Below are positions 4,179-5,624 of a DNA stretch of 5,624 nt, in pieces (the first letter of the stretch is position 1; each line of letters starts with the position of its first letter). Made by a program: the position numbers and the translations under genes. The notes under the pieces are model-generated. The model saw only the letters and a program-made list of their open reading frames with translations, did not search any database and was not told the DNA's origin. Source of the stretch: Candidatus Colimonas fimequi (lineage in GTDB: Bacteria; Bacillota; Clostridia; Peptostreptococcales; Anaerovoracaceae); the NCBI GenBank assembly GCA_018065295.1, contig JAGHTQ010000167.1, forward strand, positions 1 to 5,624. The letters are read 5' to 3'.

Positions 4179-5624
4179 ATGACATTAAACGAACAGAATG
4201 GATTTATTAAAAATACTGGGACAATGATTCTCAGTTATACAGTGCTCTTCGCAGTATTGATTGCTGGTGTATTCTCAACATTCTACTTACAGCATAAGTG
4301 CCTTATGAACATATACGATGCATATGATCAAGGCTATTTCTGGACAGTGGAACTGAAGAAGAATCTAAGCAGTCTAATGGCTGGGAACGGATTTCCTGAA
4401 TGGTCCTGGAGCAAGGGCCCTGGAATGGAAGTTAAAGCAATAACTGATCCATTCATGGTGCTTGCAGCACTTTTCCCAATCGGCCACATTGAACTGGGAT
4501 ATAGCGTTGTGACAATACTCAGACTATATGTTTCGGGTCTAGCATTCATGGCATTCGCAAGAGAAGTTGAGATTGCAAGATATCAGGCAGTAATGGGAGC
4601 CATCTGCTACACCTTCTCAGCATGGATTATTAACGTTTCACTGGTTCAGTCGCAGTTTGTTAATATCACAATTCTCTTCCCACTGCTGATAATGTCAGTT
4701 GATAGAGTCTATAAGGGCAAGTCATCAGTTCCTTTCATGATTCTGGTAGCACTGACAATGATAAACAGCGTTTACCTGGCATACATGGCGGGCCTGAGCG
4801 CAGTGCTCTACATACTCCTGAGATACTTCAACTATTGTGAGAAGTTCAGCATTAAGGAATATGTGGTAAGCGTACTGAAGTTCATCGTATATGGACTCAT
4901 AGGAATGGCGGCATCAGCCGTGATAACAATGACAACCATCCAGTCCCTTATGGGAGCATCAACTGGTGGCGGCAGCGGCAAGGCATATGACACATTCGCA
5001 GGAATGTCATTTGTCTTCAATCTGGGCAATAAATTTGTTTCAGAAGGATATGACTTCGGATACGGATATATCGGTCTTCCAATTCTGGCACTCATGGTCA
5101 TTGCAGTATCGTATAGATACTTCTCACTTAGAAATACCCAGCTGATAATGACAGCGATTTTCGTAATAATGACTCCGTTCCCATTCTTCAGCTCAATGTT
5201 TAATGGATTCGGATACGTTACAACAAGATGGTATTTTATGCTGATATTCTTCTTGGTTTGGACAGCAACAGAGAACTTCGACCTGGATAGATTAGCAGAG
5301 ATAAAGAATTTAATAATTATGTTCATCTGGATGGCAATTATCACAGTATCTACACTTGGATTTGCTTATCTAGATATAACAGAGAACTACAGCAGAAACG
5401 ACATCCTCTTCGTAGCAGGAAGTCTGGCAGCTGGATACCTGATGCTGGTAATAATCGCGACAGGTATCAAGGGCAAGACACCACTTAAGTTCAGACAGGG
5501 TGCAATCACTCTCATAACCGTTGGTGCTATAGCATGCCTTTGGACAATATCCTTCCAGGGCAGTATGGATACATTCGTCAAGGATAACGAGATAAATGCA
5601 CAGCTTGAGGCTTCAACACAGAGA
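4179..5624 (+). CDS. YfhO-like polytopic membrane protein, 3' end outside window
   Basis: A frame open from ATG 4179 to the last base gives 482 residues without a stop; members of the family are commonly about 800-900, so roughly half is missing. After one N-terminal span (about 16-37) comes an outer-loop motif, YDAYDQGYFWTVELKKNL (46-63), then FPEWSWSKGPGMEV and DPF (72-92), which resemble the D-Q and W-W-S-G-G segment of YfhO proteins. About ten further hydrophobic segments follow, for example 106-127, 160-177, 184-217, 226-254, 297-312, 320-340, 350-362, 376-398, 407-428 and 440-458. In Bacillus YfhO acts with the glycosyltransferase CsbB to place sugar from undecaprenyl phosphate onto lipoteichoic acid; that role is extended here only by likeness. 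The start lies 5 nt past the previous gene with a poor ribosome site, suggesting translational coupling. Confidence 0.75.
   Translation, partial: MTLNEQNGFIKNTGTMILSYTVLFAVLIAGVFSTFYLQHKCLMNIYDAYDQGYFWTVELKKNLSSLMAGNGFPEWSWSKGPGMEVKAITDPFMVLAALFPIGHIELGYSVVTILRLYVSGLAFMAFAREVEIARYQAVMGAICYTFSAWIINVSLVQSQFVNITILFPLLIMSVDRVYKGKSSVPFMILVALTMINSVYLAYMAGLSAVLYILLRYFNYCEKFSIKEYVVSVLKFIVYGLIGMAASAVITMTTIQSLMGASTGGGSGKAYDTFAGMSFVFNLGNKFVSEGYDFGYGYIGLPILALMVIAVSYRYFSLRNTQLIMTAIFVIMTPFPFFSSMFNGFGYVTTRWYFMLIFFLVWTATENFDLDRLAEIKNLIIMFIWMAIITVSTLGFAYLDITENYSRNDILFVAGSLAAGYLMLVIIATGIKGKTPLKFRQGAITLITVGAIACLWTISFQGSMDTFVKDNEINAQLEASTQR

Noticed and set aside
4832..5344. A 170-codon - strand open frame
   Set aside because: It lies wholly inside the YfhO-like gene, whose frame is open over 1446 bases with coherent membrane segments; the antisense frame has no family likeness.

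Overview
The window looks like chromosomal DNA of a low-to-moderate-GC Clostridia-type Firmicute. This is inferred from strong AGA and AAG codon use, AGGAGG-like ribosome sites, consensus sigma-A promoters, a G5-NlpC/P60 cell-wall protein and teichoic-acid-type polymer genes. A member of the Lachnospiraceae or a neighbouring family would fit, but genus cannot be told from sequence reading alone. All protein genes read on the + strand; the single tRNA gene is on the - strand.

Layout. Positions 1-354 are the 3' end of thrS (threonyl-tRNA synthetase). After 14 nt comes a membrane-anchored G5-NlpC/P60 peptidoglycan hydrolase (369-1346), probably in the same transcript, closed by a strong intrinsic terminator (1356-1387). 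Positions 1389-1591 hold no protein gene. They hold a dense nest of direct and inverted repeats, several of them copies of the 3' end of the adjacent tRNA-Arg(CCG) gene (1592-1667, - strand), plus a tRNA terminator that is symmetrical on both strands. The tRNA promoter (1714-1742, -) and a second promoter (1765-1793, +) stand back to back in the next spacer.

The + promoter opens a surface-glycan operon that runs off the window. Its genes are a WecE/RffA-like dTDP-4-oxo-6-deoxyglucose aminotransferase (1841-2965), a TagB-like CDP-glycerol glycerophosphotransferase family protein (2995-4173) and the first 482 residues of a polytopic YfhO-like membrane protein (4179 to the end, no stop reached). 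The likely theme is a glycerol-phosphate-type (teichoic-like) wall polymer together with an amino-deoxysugar made as dTDP-Fuc4N and a membrane step of the kind that decorates lipoteichoic acid. The order of use is inferred from family membership and gene adjacency.

The protein genes belong to known families. The least explained part is the tRNA-derived repeat nest at 1389-1617: a 112-bp segment bounded by perfect 11-bp inverted repeats, an imperfect direct copy of the tRNA 3' end, and an opposite-strand copy of the T-arm/acceptor/CCA that makes a 90-bp palindrome around the tRNA terminator.
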